Positions 37,342 through 45,735 of a stretch of DNA of 64,000 nt are shown here, piece by piece. The first letter of the stretch is position 1. Each line of letters begins with the position of its first letter. The position numbers were made by a program, and so were the translations under genes. The DNA comes from Mariprofundus sp. GTDB taxonomy: Bacteria; Pseudomonadota; Zetaproteobacteria; Mariprofundales; Mariprofundaceae. The stretch is taken from NCBI GenBank assembly GCA_021772775.1, contig JAJFLH010000029.1, forward strand, positions 1 through 64,000, given 5' to 3'. The notes below the pieces were generated by a model. That model was given only the letters and a program-made list of their open reading frames with translations. It was not told the DNA's origin and did no database searches.

Positions 37342-38586
37342 ATGCAACCACAAAAAAAACAACAACACGACGAACTATTTTATCCTGAATTTGTGACCAA
37401 ACGGGTGGAGCACTACTACAGTGAACGCGTAGAAAAAACATGGGGGGGAGGTCATATCCTTCGTGGCAGAACACCTGATAAAAATTCCATTGTGCTGATG
37501 AGCAATGATTATCTCTCTTTGGCGAATCATCCAGATGTTATTCAAGCACAAGCTGAAAGCTTACTGCAACAAGGTAACGGTATGATGATGTCCGGCGTCT
37601 TTCTTGATAATAGCAGCCCTCAAAAACAGTTTGAAGAGGAGATGGCCAGCTTCATGCAAGCGGAATCTGCTATTGTCAGCCAATCCGGTTGGTGCGCCAA
37701 TATAGGTCTGATTCAATCTTTGGCCGATAAAACTACCCCCGTCTACATTGATATGTTTGCTCATATGTCACTTTGGGAAGGTATACAGAGTGCCGGAGCG
37801 ACAGCTAGAGCCTTTCGCCACAATGATCCCATTTCACTGGAGAAAATGATCTGCCAACATGGTGCCGGCGTTATTCTGGTCGACTCTATCTACTCCACCA
37901 GTGGACGGATATGCCCATTGGCCGAAATCGCTGATATTGCGCATCGATATGGTTGCATTTTCATCGTTGATGAATCGCATTCTTTAGGCACACATGGTGA
38001 CAACGGTGAAGGTTTAGTCGCAGCACTTGGTTTAACCGATCAGGTACACTTCCGCACAGCCAGTTTAGCCAAAGCCTTTTGCGGGAGGGCCGGTATTATC
38101 ACATGCCCCTCCTGGTTTAGTGATTATTTCATGCAAGAAGCAAGACCTGCTATTTTCAGTTCAACACTACTGCCTCATGAAGTAGCCTCACTATCAGCCT
38201 CTTTAAATGTCATTCGAAGTGAACAGTGGCGTCGTGATCGCTTACAAGAGAATGCAGATTATCTCCGCACTCAATTGGACCAATTGGGTTACAATGTCTC
38301 AGCAAGCCAATCACAAATCATCTCTTTAGAATCAGGTGACGAGAAACAGACCATGATTCTAAGGGATGCATTGGAGTCCAGAGGTCTATTTGGAGCTGTA
38401 TTTATGGCTCCTGCCACACCGAAGAAACGTTCTATTATTCGTTTTTCAGTTCAAGCATCCATGTCGAAACAAGATATGCAGCATATGATTAACGTCTGTA
38501 GAGATGTCCGGGAGGAGGTCGGTATGACAAATTGGTCTTCGACACGCCGTAAAAACAGACCTTTACATATAGCAAAAGGAATTTAA
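37342..38586 (+). CDS. cqsA: Alpha-hydroxyketone autoinducer synthase (CqsA/LqsA family)
   Basis: This 414-residue PLP enzyme makes CAI-1/LAI-1-type quorum-sensing signals from an acyl-CoA and an amino acid or SAM. Similarity to Vibrio CqsA is high over the whole length: LMSNDYLSLANHPDVIQA, SQSGWCANIGL, YIDMFAHMSLWEG, VDSIYSTSGRICPLAEIADI, VDESHSLGTHG (PLP-ring Asp near 210) and the PLP lysine in TASLAKAF (K244). The start at 37342 is fixed by AAGGAG 6 nt upstream; the frame extends 21 codons further without a ribosome site. It converges on the response regulator and kinase genes that complete the system. Generic AONS/KBL enzymes lack the FAHMSLWEG segment. Confidence 0.93.
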   Translation: MQPQKKQQHDELFYPEFVTKRVEHYYSERVEKTWGGGHILRGRTPDKNSIVLMSNDYLSLANHPDVIQAQAESLLQQGNGMMMSGVFLDNSSPQKQFEEEMASFMQAESAIVSQSGWCANIGLIQSLADKTTPVYIDMFAHMSLWEGIQSAGATARAFRHNDPISLEKMICQHGAGVILVDSIYSTSGRICPLAEIADIAHRYGCIFIVDESHSLGTHGDNGEGLVAALGLTDQVHFRTASLAKAFCGRAGIITCPSWFSDYFMQEARPAIFSSTLLPHEVASLSASLNVIRSEQWRRDRLQENADYLRTQLDQLGYNVSASQSQIISLESGDEKQTMILRDALESRGLFGAVFMAPATPKKRSIIRFSVQASMSKQDMQHMINVCRDVREEVGMTNWSSTRRKNRPLHIAKGI

Positions 38587-38607
38587 TCACTGGTTGATGA
38601 ATATAAT

Positions 38608-38653
38608 GAAACGTGGCAAGCACGGTTTAACCATCTTGCCACGTTTTCTTTAA
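38608..38653 (+). terminator. Terminator between cqsA and the response regulator
   Basis: A 12-bp stem (AAACGTGGCAAG / CTTGCCACGTTTT) with a 14-nt loop is followed by TTTTCTTT. It serves cqsA and could also act for the convergent operon. Confidence 0.85.
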
Positions 38654-38697
38654 GCCTATTGAAATAAAGAAACCACTTTATGGAATGAATAAAAGTT

Positions 38698-39651
38698 CTA
38701 TTCGTCTAGAAAATCATTAAAACTTAACAGATCACCAGAGCTTTGGGCAGGAGACAAACCTTGAACCAAGGCATAGCGGTAGTTCTGTTTTTCTCCTTTA
38801 AAGTTCGATGCCTTATGCAAAGCGGATTGCCAGTTTATACAATCGGGCAAGTAATAACCGCCATCAGGGAAACAAGCGATAACATCCTTTTTATCCAACG
38901 CTTCGAGCAACTCTGTTGGGGCTTCTCGATCATGGGCAACGACAAGCTGGTCTGCGCACAAGGCCTCACTTTGAATAGCTAAAAAATCACTATCACCATT
39001 AGCTTTTTGTAACCAGATCCCCCCCGGACTACTATCAACATAATACTCAACATAATCGCCTTGAATAAAGATCTCATCAAACAAGCTACTAAAACCAGTT
39101 TCCTCCATAAATGGAAAATAATTGTGAATGATATGATTTTTCTGCAAGTAAAGCGTCTTATTTTTGAAATAGTCTTGCTGCAACACATCAATGCTTTCTA
39201 TGATTTTCCCTAAAACATGCGCATCCTGTTTAACAATAAATCGATCAATAATATCGTCATTAAACGCCTGAATTGCAATATTTTCACCAGCCACACCAGT
39301 CAACATAATCTTTTTAATTTCTGATTTCTTAAGCCCCTTACAGAATTCCAGACCGCTCATTTCTGGCATATCATAATCGACAACAACAAGAGTAACTTCA
39401 TCAAAGCGTGAGACATCAAACATACGATTCTTAAACGATGGAAGTGCCCCCTCATCACTATCTAAACCCTCGAATATAGTAGTATATAATTTACTATCAT
39501 TAATCCACTTAAGCGCTTCTTTAGCTGACCCGAACAGTTTAAAGTTCACATCTAATGCATGAAGTCCAAAACTTAAACTTTCCATAAATCGAACATTGTC
39601 ATCAACCAACACAACGGTAGTAGGATGAAAATAAGGTGTAGAATTAATCAT
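38698..39651 (-). CDS. LqsR-like response regulator
   Basis: The 317 residues start with a receiver domain: VVLVDDN (acidic pair), phosphoacceptor D92 in VVVDYDMPEMSG, T118 in MLTGV and K141. A long insertion of about 40 residues separates the second helix from the phosphoacceptor strand, a feature I associate with the LqsR group. The C-terminal half (about 150-317) matches no output domain I recognise; there is no helix-turn-helix. Its start overlaps the kinase stop (ATGA), so it is the direct partner of that kinase. The layout is close to that of Legionella lqsA-lqsR-lqsS. Confidence 0.82.
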   Translation of the reverse strand: MINSTPYFHPTTVVLVDDNVRFMESLSFGLHALDVNFKLFGSAKEALKWINDSKLYTTIFEGLDSDEGALPSFKNRMFDVSRFDEVTLVVVDYDMPEMSGLEFCKGLKKSEIKKIMLTGVAGENIAIQAFNDDIIDRFIVKQDAHVLGKIIESIDVLQQDYFKNKTLYLQKNHIIHNYFPFMEETGFSSLFDEIFIQGDYVEYYVDSSPGGIWLQKANGDSDFLAIQSEALCADQLVVAHDREAPTELLEALDKKDVIACFPDGGYYLPDCINWQSALHKASNFKGEKQNYRYALVQGLSPAQSSGDLLSFNDFLDE

Positions 39652-40943
39652 AATCTCTCCTTGGGAAAGTTTAACTGAAACTCAGTATATTCATGTTCAA
39701 CTGAAAAGCATTCCATACTTCCCTGAAAGCTCTGCATCACCATTGAGCAATAAGAGAGTCCCACACCATGACCATATTTCGATGTTGAATAAAACCGTTT
39801 AAAAACATGCGCTAACTCTTCAGCCCCGATCCCCGGCCCTGTATCTCGAAAATGCAGATGATTGTAGGGCTCAGAGCTACTTATGGATATCCTAATTTCC
39901 CCTTTGCCAGCTTTAGCAATGGCATATAAAGAGTTTTTCAATAAATTAAACAATATATGCACAGTTAAAATATCCGAACCTTTAAATATAAAATCATCTT
40001 CACCAACACAAGTAATGCGTTGGCGGTCCTCTTCACTATTAAAAGGATAACGCTCCAAAGTCGTTTGAATACACTTTCTGATACTTTGTTGACTAAAGTC
40101 GGCTGTTTGAATAACTCCCTTATCTGAACTCACCAATAGCATATCAATCACCGTATTCGCATAGTCCACCTCTTTACTGATACGACTGGGTAGGTTCACC
40201 AGTTGTATTCTATGTTCTTTACGCACTAAAGGAACCTTTAAGCCATGCTCTTTGGCTAATTGATAAGTCTCCAGTAGAGCTGGCATATATGCATCTAAGC
40301 CAGCACAATTACTTTTAATACTAAGCAGAGGTGTGCGTAGTTCATGAGCAATATTGCCGCTAGCGGCAACCAATGTTTCTAGTTTCTCAAATCTTATTCG
40401 AGCCATATAAGAGCGATAATTAAAAACACTTCCCACGCAGACTGCAAAAAAAGCAATGACCAGATATTGAAGAAACCCATCAGGAAAAATAAATCTCTCT
40501 TGATCCACAACAAAAGCCGACCAACCAAGTAGAGAACCAATCGAAAACAGAGCAATCAGGTTTTTCCAGCTCGTGACCAACATCATCATAACAAAAATTG
40601 CTACAAATGCCGACATACTCCAAGCCTCATTCAGATCATTTTTCAATAACATAAATGTAAAAAAGAAAGGCAAACAATAAAGAATAGTAATATGCCAATA
40701 GGCAAAAAAGAACTGCTGTAGCCTTATTGGCCAGTGCGTATAAAAAAACAACACAAGACAGAGCAGGGAGCCAATTAAACGCAAAGTAAGATTTTCATAA
40801 GGTTGAGGAAAAAAATCATGCCAAATAAAATAATAGAGTGGAAAGCAGGTGACTCCTACTATGGATATAGCGGTAATATTCGTTGAGGTATAATCACTAT
40901 CCGTCAACATTTCAGCCTGCGGACTAACCACGCGTTTATTCAT
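39648..40943 (-). CDS. CqsS/LqsS-like sensor histidine kinase
   Basis: This 431-residue inner-membrane kinase has six helices in the first ~180 residues and a strikingly CqsS-like stretch, FPLYYFIWHDFFPQPYENLTLR (residues 34-55). The H-box is SGNIAHELRTPLLSI with H200, and the ATP-binding motifs are HILFNLLKNSLYAI, DTGPGIG and GHGVGLSY. Unlike Vibrio CqsS it lacks a C-terminal receiver and is therefore LqsS-like, passing phosphate to the separate regulator downstream. It should detect the alpha-hydroxyketone made by the neighbouring synthase. A 69-bp gap upstream probably holds the promoter. Confidence 0.9.
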   Translation of the reverse strand: MNKRVVSPQAEMLTDSDYTSTNITAISIVGVTCFPLYYFIWHDFFPQPYENLTLRLIGSLLCLVLFFYTHWPIRLQQFFFAYWHITILYCLPFFFTFMLLKNDLNEAWSMSAFVAIFVMMMLVTSWKNLIALFSIGSLLGWSAFVVDQERFIFPDGFLQYLVIAFFAVCVGSVFNYRSYMARIRFEKLETLVAASGNIAHELRTPLLSIKSNCAGLDAYMPALLETYQLAKEHGLKVPLVRKEHRIQLVNLPSRISKEVDYANTVIDMLLVSSDKGVIQTADFSQQSIRKCIQTTLERYPFNSEEDRQRITCVGEDDFIFKGSDILTVHILFNLLKNSLYAIAKAGKGEIRISISSSEPYNHLHFRDTGPGIGAEELAHVFKRFYSTSKYGHGVGLSYCSMVMQSFQGSMECFSVEHEYTEFQLNFPKERL

Positions 40944-41012
40944 GTAAAAAAACTCTGTCTAATCCTGAAGAAGGTCAAGGAATTATATCAACACTGAAAT
41001 CATCAAACTCTC

Positions 41013-41342
41013 TTACTTTTTGCCTTGCCAATCACCCGTAACAATATTACCAGATTCATCAACATGGGCCGGCACATATTTATGTATTTCGGTGTCACCC
41101 GTGTCCAAACTCATAAACACCGACACTGCACAAGTCAGGCTAATCGCGACAACAAGAGCATAAAACCAGTTTGGGGCACGCTCTTTTTCCACTGGTGTAA
41201 TATCTATGATCTCCACTTGTTGCGCTTGATCTTCTCGCCGTTTCGCTTTTAAGAGCAATAACAGGGTGATATTTCGCAACATGAATAACAGCAGTGCCGG
41301 CCCAAAGAAAAAGAACAGCGATACAAACAGACTTCGAATCAT
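41013..41342 (-). CDS. Small two-helix membrane protein of unknown function
   Basis: I do not recognise this 109-residue protein. It has a hydrophobic N-terminal stretch (about 5-32) and a second helix (about 61-80) separated by a charged loop, and a short soluble tail. It overlaps the upstream DUF1841 gene by 4 bp (ATGA), so the two are co-translated. It lies upstream of the quorum-sensing kinase, from which it is separated by 69 bp. Confidence 0.75.
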   Translation of the reverse strand: MIRSLFVSLFFFFGPALLLFMLRNITLLLLLKAKRREDQAQQVEIIDITPVEKERAPNWFYALVVAISLTCAVSVFMSLDTGDTEIHKYVPAHVDESGNIVTGDWQGKK

Positions 41343-41824
41343 AATTTAACCAACCCTTTTAATTGTTCTGCATAAACGAGCACATCGGGTTCAACCCCTC
41401 CGCGCTGCGACTCATAAACCCGTTCTGCCAATATTTCGAGAATTTGATGCAAGGCATCATGGCGTTCCATCTGATCAGCTGTGATCAGATGATGCAGTGC
41501 TCGTGCCATCTCAGGCGGATGTTTGGTTGCTGCCTGCTCTTCCAGAGCCAAATGGAGAGAGAGGTGCAGATACGGGTTCATGCCATCATCAAGCTGAAAG
41601 TCACGTTCCAGGAAGTCATCCATATCATCAAAATAATGATGATATTCCGGATGCATTTGAATCACACGAGCAATTCGTACTTCCAAAGCATTCAATGGCA
41701 GATCTGCCTGAGCTTTATGCCAGGCATCCCAAAATATCTGCCGATGCGCCCGTAACTGTTCCCTGCTTGGCCCGTTTCCCAAATCAATCACCTTCCATTT
41801 TTTCAATAATCGAAATGGTAACAT
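41339..41824 (-). CDS. DUF1841-family protein
   Basis: The 161 residues match DUF1841: PSREQLRAHRQIFWDAW, a HPEYHHYFDD segment and NPYLHLSLHLALEEQ. The protein is soluble and mostly helical, rich in His. Family function is unknown. It is the first gene of a two-gene unit with the small membrane protein. Confidence 0.85.
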   Translation of the reverse strand: MLPFRLLKKWKVIDLGNGPSREQLRAHRQIFWDAWHKAQADLPLNALEVRIARVIQMHPEYHHYFDDMDDFLERDFQLDDGMNPYLHLSLHLALEEQAATKHPPEMARALHHLITADQMERHDALHQILEILAERVYESQRGGVEPDVLVYAEQLKGLVKL

Positions 41825-41985
41825 GATCCGACGAATGAAAGAAAAAAAATTGCGTCGGTAAACACATTTAACTCGTCAATTGCATACAGCAGCACACTGT
41901 CAAATAGCTATCCTGCATTCTGGCATCAACCATGCTAGCTGTATAAATATTACACAATCAAAATATACGAAGAGGTAACCACTTT

Positions 41986-42405
41986 ATGGATGCTAAAATT
42001 AATCGAACCCATATTGGTCAAGAGATATTAACTACTATTGGAAACAATCACCTTGAAACCCGAGTTGATGATGGTTTTTATATCGAAGGGCCACATGCCC
42101 TAAAGTTTGGGGCAATACTTCAAGAGACAACTGAAGATTATCGTCTCTACTACAGCTTTGATGGCGTTGGTGTAGATATCATTTCACAACATATCCACAT
42201 TATTTTGACTACCAGCAATTTTGGTACTCCCTTTCATCAATATAGCTGGATGTTTATTGGCCAGGAAGCAGTCCGCCTCACTTTCGAAAAAGAGACCGTT
42301 TTAGAAGAGAATCGCATCAGAATTTCTAGTCGAATGATGAAAGAGAACAGTGAATCTATTGCTACATTTCGTCGTCATATCGGTAAAATCATTAATGCAG
42401 GCTAA
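41986..42405 (+). CDS. Protein of unknown function
   Basis: I do not recognise this 139-residue soluble protein. It is beta-rich in its central part and has no signal peptide or membrane helix. The start ATG at 41986 follows AGAGGTAACC, a good ribosome site. It ends 35 bp before the 6S RNA candidate and may share no function with it. Confidence 0.75.
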   Translation: MDAKINRTHIGQEILTTIGNNHLETRVDDGFYIEGPHALKFGAILQETTEDYRLYYSFDGVGVDIISQHIHIILTTSNFGTPFHQYSWMFIGQEAVRLTFEKETVLEENRIRISSRMMKENSESIATFRRHIGKIINAG

Positions 42406-42440
42406 TCCTGCACTAATCGTTGGCATGATGTATGCTTAGA

Positions 42441-42628
42441 TAAAGTGTAGTTGTTGCACTGGCATTATGGCTTATAAGTCTGGGCCTATGTGTACTGAAA
42501 GGGAGCTTGTCTATCCTCGCTGTTGTGCGTCCCTGAACTGGGATACCTGATGCTAAGGACGCGGCACCCACCTTAACAAAGGGTTTTAGTTCATTATAGG
42601 CCATAATGCCAGTACAACAACGTATAAG
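42441..42628 (+). ncRNA. ssrS: 6S RNA candidate
   Basis: The region folds into a long rod. The closing stem pairs 42451-42470 with 42601-42620 (13 bp ACTGGCATTATGG plus six more after one mismatch). The 3' part contains CGGCACCCACCTT followed by an AAAGGGTT strand, a block I know from proteobacterial 6S RNAs, and the central part holds GTCCCTGAAC. The ~190-nt length fits. 6S RNA binds housekeeping RNA polymerase in stationary phase. A terminator follows directly. The exact ends are estimated; a covariance search was not possible. Confidence 0.7.
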
Positions 42629-42633
42629 CCCCC

Positions 42634-42680
42634 AAAAAAAGGCCTGCCATCCCCCCACTCTCGGCAGGCCTTTTCTTTTG
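42634..42680. terminator. Bidirectional terminator
   Basis: A 12-bp perfect stem (AAAAGGCCTGCC / GGCAGGCCTTTT) with a 14-nt C-rich loop is followed by TTTTCTTTT on the plus strand and preceded by A7, which gives T7 on the minus strand. It ends both the 6S RNA and the minus-strand MotB-like gene. Confidence 0.9.
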
Positions 42681-42711
42681 TCTTAAAAAACAGCGCCTAA
42701 TGAACAGACCG

Positions 42712-43710
42712 CTACTCTTGATAATAGTAGTCGTACATGCGCAGTAAGGACTCCGTTAAATTCCATGCTTCTGTATAGGAAAGACCACTCTCATCAGGAA
42801 AAATAATGCGTACATACAGTTTTTCACCATGCTTCTCTTGCAAAACAGACAGGCGTTTATGTAACTCAGTACCGTTAACCATCCCATAATTCGCATCGGT
42901 TGGCGATTTAAGCTCGATACTTAGCTTGCCATCGAGTTTTTGATAACGCACCAGCGTCACCACCTTACCCAGCTGAGAGCGAGCCGGTCGAATCAATCGA
43001 TTATATTTTATTTCAAGATTGGCATACTCCAACTCCAGCTTCTTCAAACGATCAATATCGATATCCCTGCTGTTTTTCAGTTTACCGATCTCTTCCATTC
43101 TGAGCAGATATAAATGCTGCTGTTCAGCCAACTCCTGCAAACGTTGTTGCAATTGTTCAGTCAGTTCGGCCTGATGCTGTTTTAGTGCTGACTGGCTATT
43201 TTCCAGCGCCAGTTTACTCGCCTCTAATGTTAGCTGACGTTTTTCCAACACAAGCTTAGCAGTTGTCAGTTCGACATTATCTTGCTCCAAAACACTTTTT
43301 TCACGTAAAGTAATCTCCTGCGCTTGGGTGATTGCAGAGATATCACTCTTCAATTGCAGACTCTCCTGCTCACTGGCACTAAGCTGCGACAGACTACGGC
43401 CATGCTCTTCACCCAAATCCATCAAACGCATGCGCAACATCGAGGACTCTTGTTCCAATTGTTTGAGGCGAATGCTGAGATCTGAATTCATATCCGAGGT
43501 CGATTGCACTTGTGCGGTAGCTGTTCGCTCTGATTCCAAAGAGGCACGCAACTGATCCACTAAATCCATATTTCTCACCAACAGCGTTAACATCACCGAT
43601 AAAAATATAATCACAATGACTGTCATAATATCGGTAAAAGCGGGCCAAAACCCAGCCTCTCCAGAGGTTTCATCTTTCATGCGAAGATCAACAAACGGGC
43701 CTTTTTTCAT
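42712..43710 (-). CDS. MotB/ZorB-like membrane-anchored coiled-coil protein
   Basis: The N-terminus has one membrane helix with a MotB-like signature: FWPAFTDIMTVIVIIFL, where the Asp is in the place of the ion-conducting Asp of MotB (ADFMTA). A long coiled coil follows (about residues 50-230) and then a C-terminal alpha/beta domain (about 240-332) that I cannot assign to OmpA. It could be one half of an ion-driven stator. No MotA/ExbB-like partner gene is next to it. The start overlaps the stop of a short upstream frame (ATGA). Confidence 0.75.
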   Translation of the reverse strand: MKKGPFVDLRMKDETSGEAGFWPAFTDIMTVIVIIFLSVMLTLLVRNMDLVDQLRASLESERTATAQVQSTSDMNSDLSIRLKQLEQESSMLRMRLMDLGEEHGRSLSQLSASEQESLQLKSDISAITQAQEITLREKSVLEQDNVELTTAKLVLEKRQLTLEASKLALENSQSALKQHQAELTEQLQQRLQELAEQQHLYLLRMEEIGKLKNSRDIDIDRLKKLELEYANLEIKYNRLIRPARSQLGKVVTLVRYQKLDGKLSIELKSPTDANYGMVNGTELHKRLSVLQEKHGEKLYVRIIFPDESGLSYTEAWNLTESLLRMYDYYYQE

Positions 43711-43862
43711 ATATTATACTCAAACAAACCAGCAACACTTTTCAGTTTCATAGATAGCGCTGCCTCTCCCAAAGGCGTTAAATGAGCACGACAGATTGTC
43801 ATTTTTATCATTTGAATCGTAACAGCTCGACTTTGTTCAGCTTTTGCATTGCCACCCTCCAT
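43707..43862 (-). CDS. Possible small or decayed ORF upstream of the MotB-like gene
   Basis: A 51-codon frame (MEGGNAKAEQSRAV...) overlaps the start of the MotB-like gene by 4 bp. The same frame continues upstream past a TAG at 43893-43895 for a further 23 sense codons to a TGA at 43965-43967. No ribosome site precedes the ATG. It may be a short coupled gene, the remnant of a longer gene with a nonsense codon, or chance. I see nothing else in 43711-44038 apart from the promoter region expected for the divergent gene. Confidence 0.3.
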   Translation of the reverse strand: MEGGNAKAEQSRAVTIQMIKMTICRAHLTPLGEAALSMKLKSVAGLFEYNI

Positions 43863-44038
43863 TGATGATGAAACAACAGTACGCTGGCCTGACTAAAGCC
43901 CTCCTTCAAGTAATATGATTGATGCAAAAGCCTTAGCTAACTCTAAACCACCATCCAATTCGCCTCAGCCTGTCAAACACTGATGTGCAAAGTCCCCACC
44001 AATGTTTAGCATTGGCAGATAGACCAAAAGGGGTAAAT

Positions 44039-44878
44039 ATGGCTGAAATTGGACGCATGAATTCACTACGCATCATCAAAAAACTGGATTTTGGTATTTA
44101 TCTTGATGGTGGGGATTTAGGCGAGATATTAATGCCTATTCGTTATGTGCCAGAATCATGCGCGATTGATGATGAACTGGAAGTGTTTGTTTATCGTGAT
44201 TCTGAAGATCGCCTCATTGCCACAACGGAAGAACCCTTTGCCATGGTCGGTGAATTTGCTCTGCTGCAAGCTGTTGCAGTCAATCGTGTTGGCGCCTTTC
44301 TTAAATGGGGGCTGATGAAAGATCTGCTGGTACCTTTCTCTGAGCAGAAGCCGCGCATGGAAGAGGGTCGACTTTATGTCGTACGGATCTTTCTGGATGA
44401 CGATGGTCGTATTCTTGCTTCAGCCCGTCTCGATGGATTCCTGCACCGTGAATCAGATGATGAGTTTGAAGCCGGAGAAGCCGTGAATCTGTTCATCGCC
44501 AATCGTACTGATCTGGGTTATCAGGTTATCGTCGAAAACAGTCACTGGGGTATGCTGCATAATAATGAAGTGCCAAAAGGTCTGAAGCGCGGAGAAATAG
44601 TTGCAGGTTTCATCAAGAACATTCGTGAAGAAGACGGGCGCATTGACCTCTGCCTACACCTCAAACCCAGCGAAAAAACGGATGAGATCTCTAGTATTGT
44701 CATCGAAAAACTCAAACTCAATGCAGGATTTCTGGCCCTGAATGATAAAAGTTCGCCCGATGATATCCGTGCAACACTCGGCATCAGCAAAGGTATGTAC
44801 AAAAAAGCAGTTGGAGCACTGTATAAGAAGAAGTTAATCAGCCTCGAAAAAGATGGCGTCCGTTTGCTTAAAGCTTGA
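44039..44878 (+). CDS. CvfB-like S1 RNA-binding protein (YitL family)
   Basis: This 279-residue protein starts at 44039, preceded by AAGGGGT; a longer frame from 43985 is not supported. It has the layout of CvfB/YitL: three S1-like beta-barrels (MNSLRIIKKLDFGIYLDGG..EILMPIRYVP; AVAVNRVGAFLKWGLMKDLLVPFSEQ; NSHWGMLHNNEVPKGLKRGE) and a C-terminal winged helix (LGISKGMYKKAVGALYKKKLI). Relatives bind RNA and affect gene expression in Firmicutes and proteobacteria. It is a single-gene unit ending at a hairpin terminator. Confidence 0.92.
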   Translation: MAEIGRMNSLRIIKKLDFGIYLDGGDLGEILMPIRYVPESCAIDDELEVFVYRDSEDRLIATTEEPFAMVGEFALLQAVAVNRVGAFLKWGLMKDLLVPFSEQKPRMEEGRLYVVRIFLDDDGRILASARLDGFLHRESDDEFEAGEAVNLFIANRTDLGYQVIVENSHWGMLHNNEVPKGLKRGEIVAGFIKNIREEDGRIDLCLHLKPSEKTDEISSIVIEKLKLNAGFLALNDKSSPDDIRATLGISKGMYKKAVGALYKKKLISLEKDGVRLLKA

Positions 44879-44887
44879 TGAGTTCGT

Positions 44888-44968
44888 AAAAATCATCCAT
44901 GGCCCATTCATGGGCGCGAAAATCACACTTCGCTTTCCGCAAGCAAAAAAGCCACGGATGGATTTTTT
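44888..44968. terminator. Composite hairpin terminator between S1 gene and response regulator
   Basis: An inner stem (GCCCAT/ATGGGC, 44902-44915) is nested in an outer imperfect pairing of AAAAATCATCC..GGC with GCC..GGATGGATTTTTT. T6 follows on the plus strand and a T5 run on the minus strand, so both convergent genes may use it. Confidence 0.6.
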
Positions 44969-44981
44969 GCGAGGCGTTTAA

Positions 44982-45623
44982 TTAACGCGTATGACTCTCT
45001 TTCTTTTCAGTCAGCAGCTGTGTGCGCGATGATACCCCACATGACCTTAGAATAATCGTCACATGAGCCTTCACTGTTGCCTCAGATATCGATAACTCTC
45101 TAGCAATCATTTTATTGGAGAGACCTGCCCGCAACAGAGTCAAAACCTCAATCTGTCGCTCGGTTAAACGCCCTTTTTTCCCCCCTCGCCGCTTCGTTTT
45201 GGAAAGGCTTTCCGGCAAGCATGATAATAAATTTGGTGGTATGTAGAGCCCACCAGCAAGAATCAATTGAATAGCGCTTACAAGAACAGGCATAGGCGTA
45301 TTTTTCGGAATATAACCCAAAGCTCCCAATTGCAGGGCATGCTGCATCAGTTCTGAATCTTCCCAAGCCGATAAAATAGCAATCGTGAGATGTGGATACT
45401 CATTCCGAAACTCGGCCAACAGTTCCACACCCAAGCCATCAGGCAATTCATGATCAAGAAGTACAAGATCAAAGCTCTGATGGTATTGTTGAGTAATCGC
45501 GTTGGCAGATGCAACTGAATCAGCTTCAGAAATGGTTACGCCGTGAAAGCATTCTTGTAATATTTTCACAAGCCCATCTCTGAATAGATCATAGTCATCC
45601 ACAATTAGAATGTGCATTGCCAT
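44982..45623 (-). CDS. NarL/FixJ-family response regulator
   Basis: A receiver domain (HILIVDDYDLFRDG, phosphoacceptor in LVLLDHELPDG, LSAW, and K in YIPKNTP) is joined by a basic linker (KTKRRGGKKG) to a LuxR-type helix-turn-helix (LTERQIEVLTLLRAGLSNKMIARELSISEATVKAHV, split view). The start is set at 45623 (MAMHILIVDD); the frame extends 12 codons further. It is a stand-alone DNA-binding regulator with no adjacent kinase, divergent from the small receiver protein. Confidence 0.88.
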   Translation of the reverse strand: MAMHILIVDDYDLFRDGLVKILQECFHGVTISEADSVASANAITQQYHQSFDLVLLDHELPDGLGVELLAEFRNEYPHLTIAILSAWEDSELMQHALQLGALGYIPKNTPMPVLVSAIQLILAGGLYIPPNLLSCLPESLSKTKRRGGKKGRLTERQIEVLTLLRAGLSNKMIARELSISEATVKAHVTIILRSCGVSSRTQLLTEKKESHTR

Positions 45624-45735
45624 ATTCTTTACTATTACCCTTTTGATGCAACGCCACAAAGGTCGTACGACTTCTCTTTTGATATAAATATTCGAACATT
45701 AGCTATCATATGGATGTGTTAGGGGCGAATAATCG

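Noticed and set aside
42712..43710. Zorya defence system (ZorAB)
   Set aside because: Only a ZorB/MotB-like helix is present; no ZorA, ZorC, ZorD or ZorE gene is in the neighbourhood.
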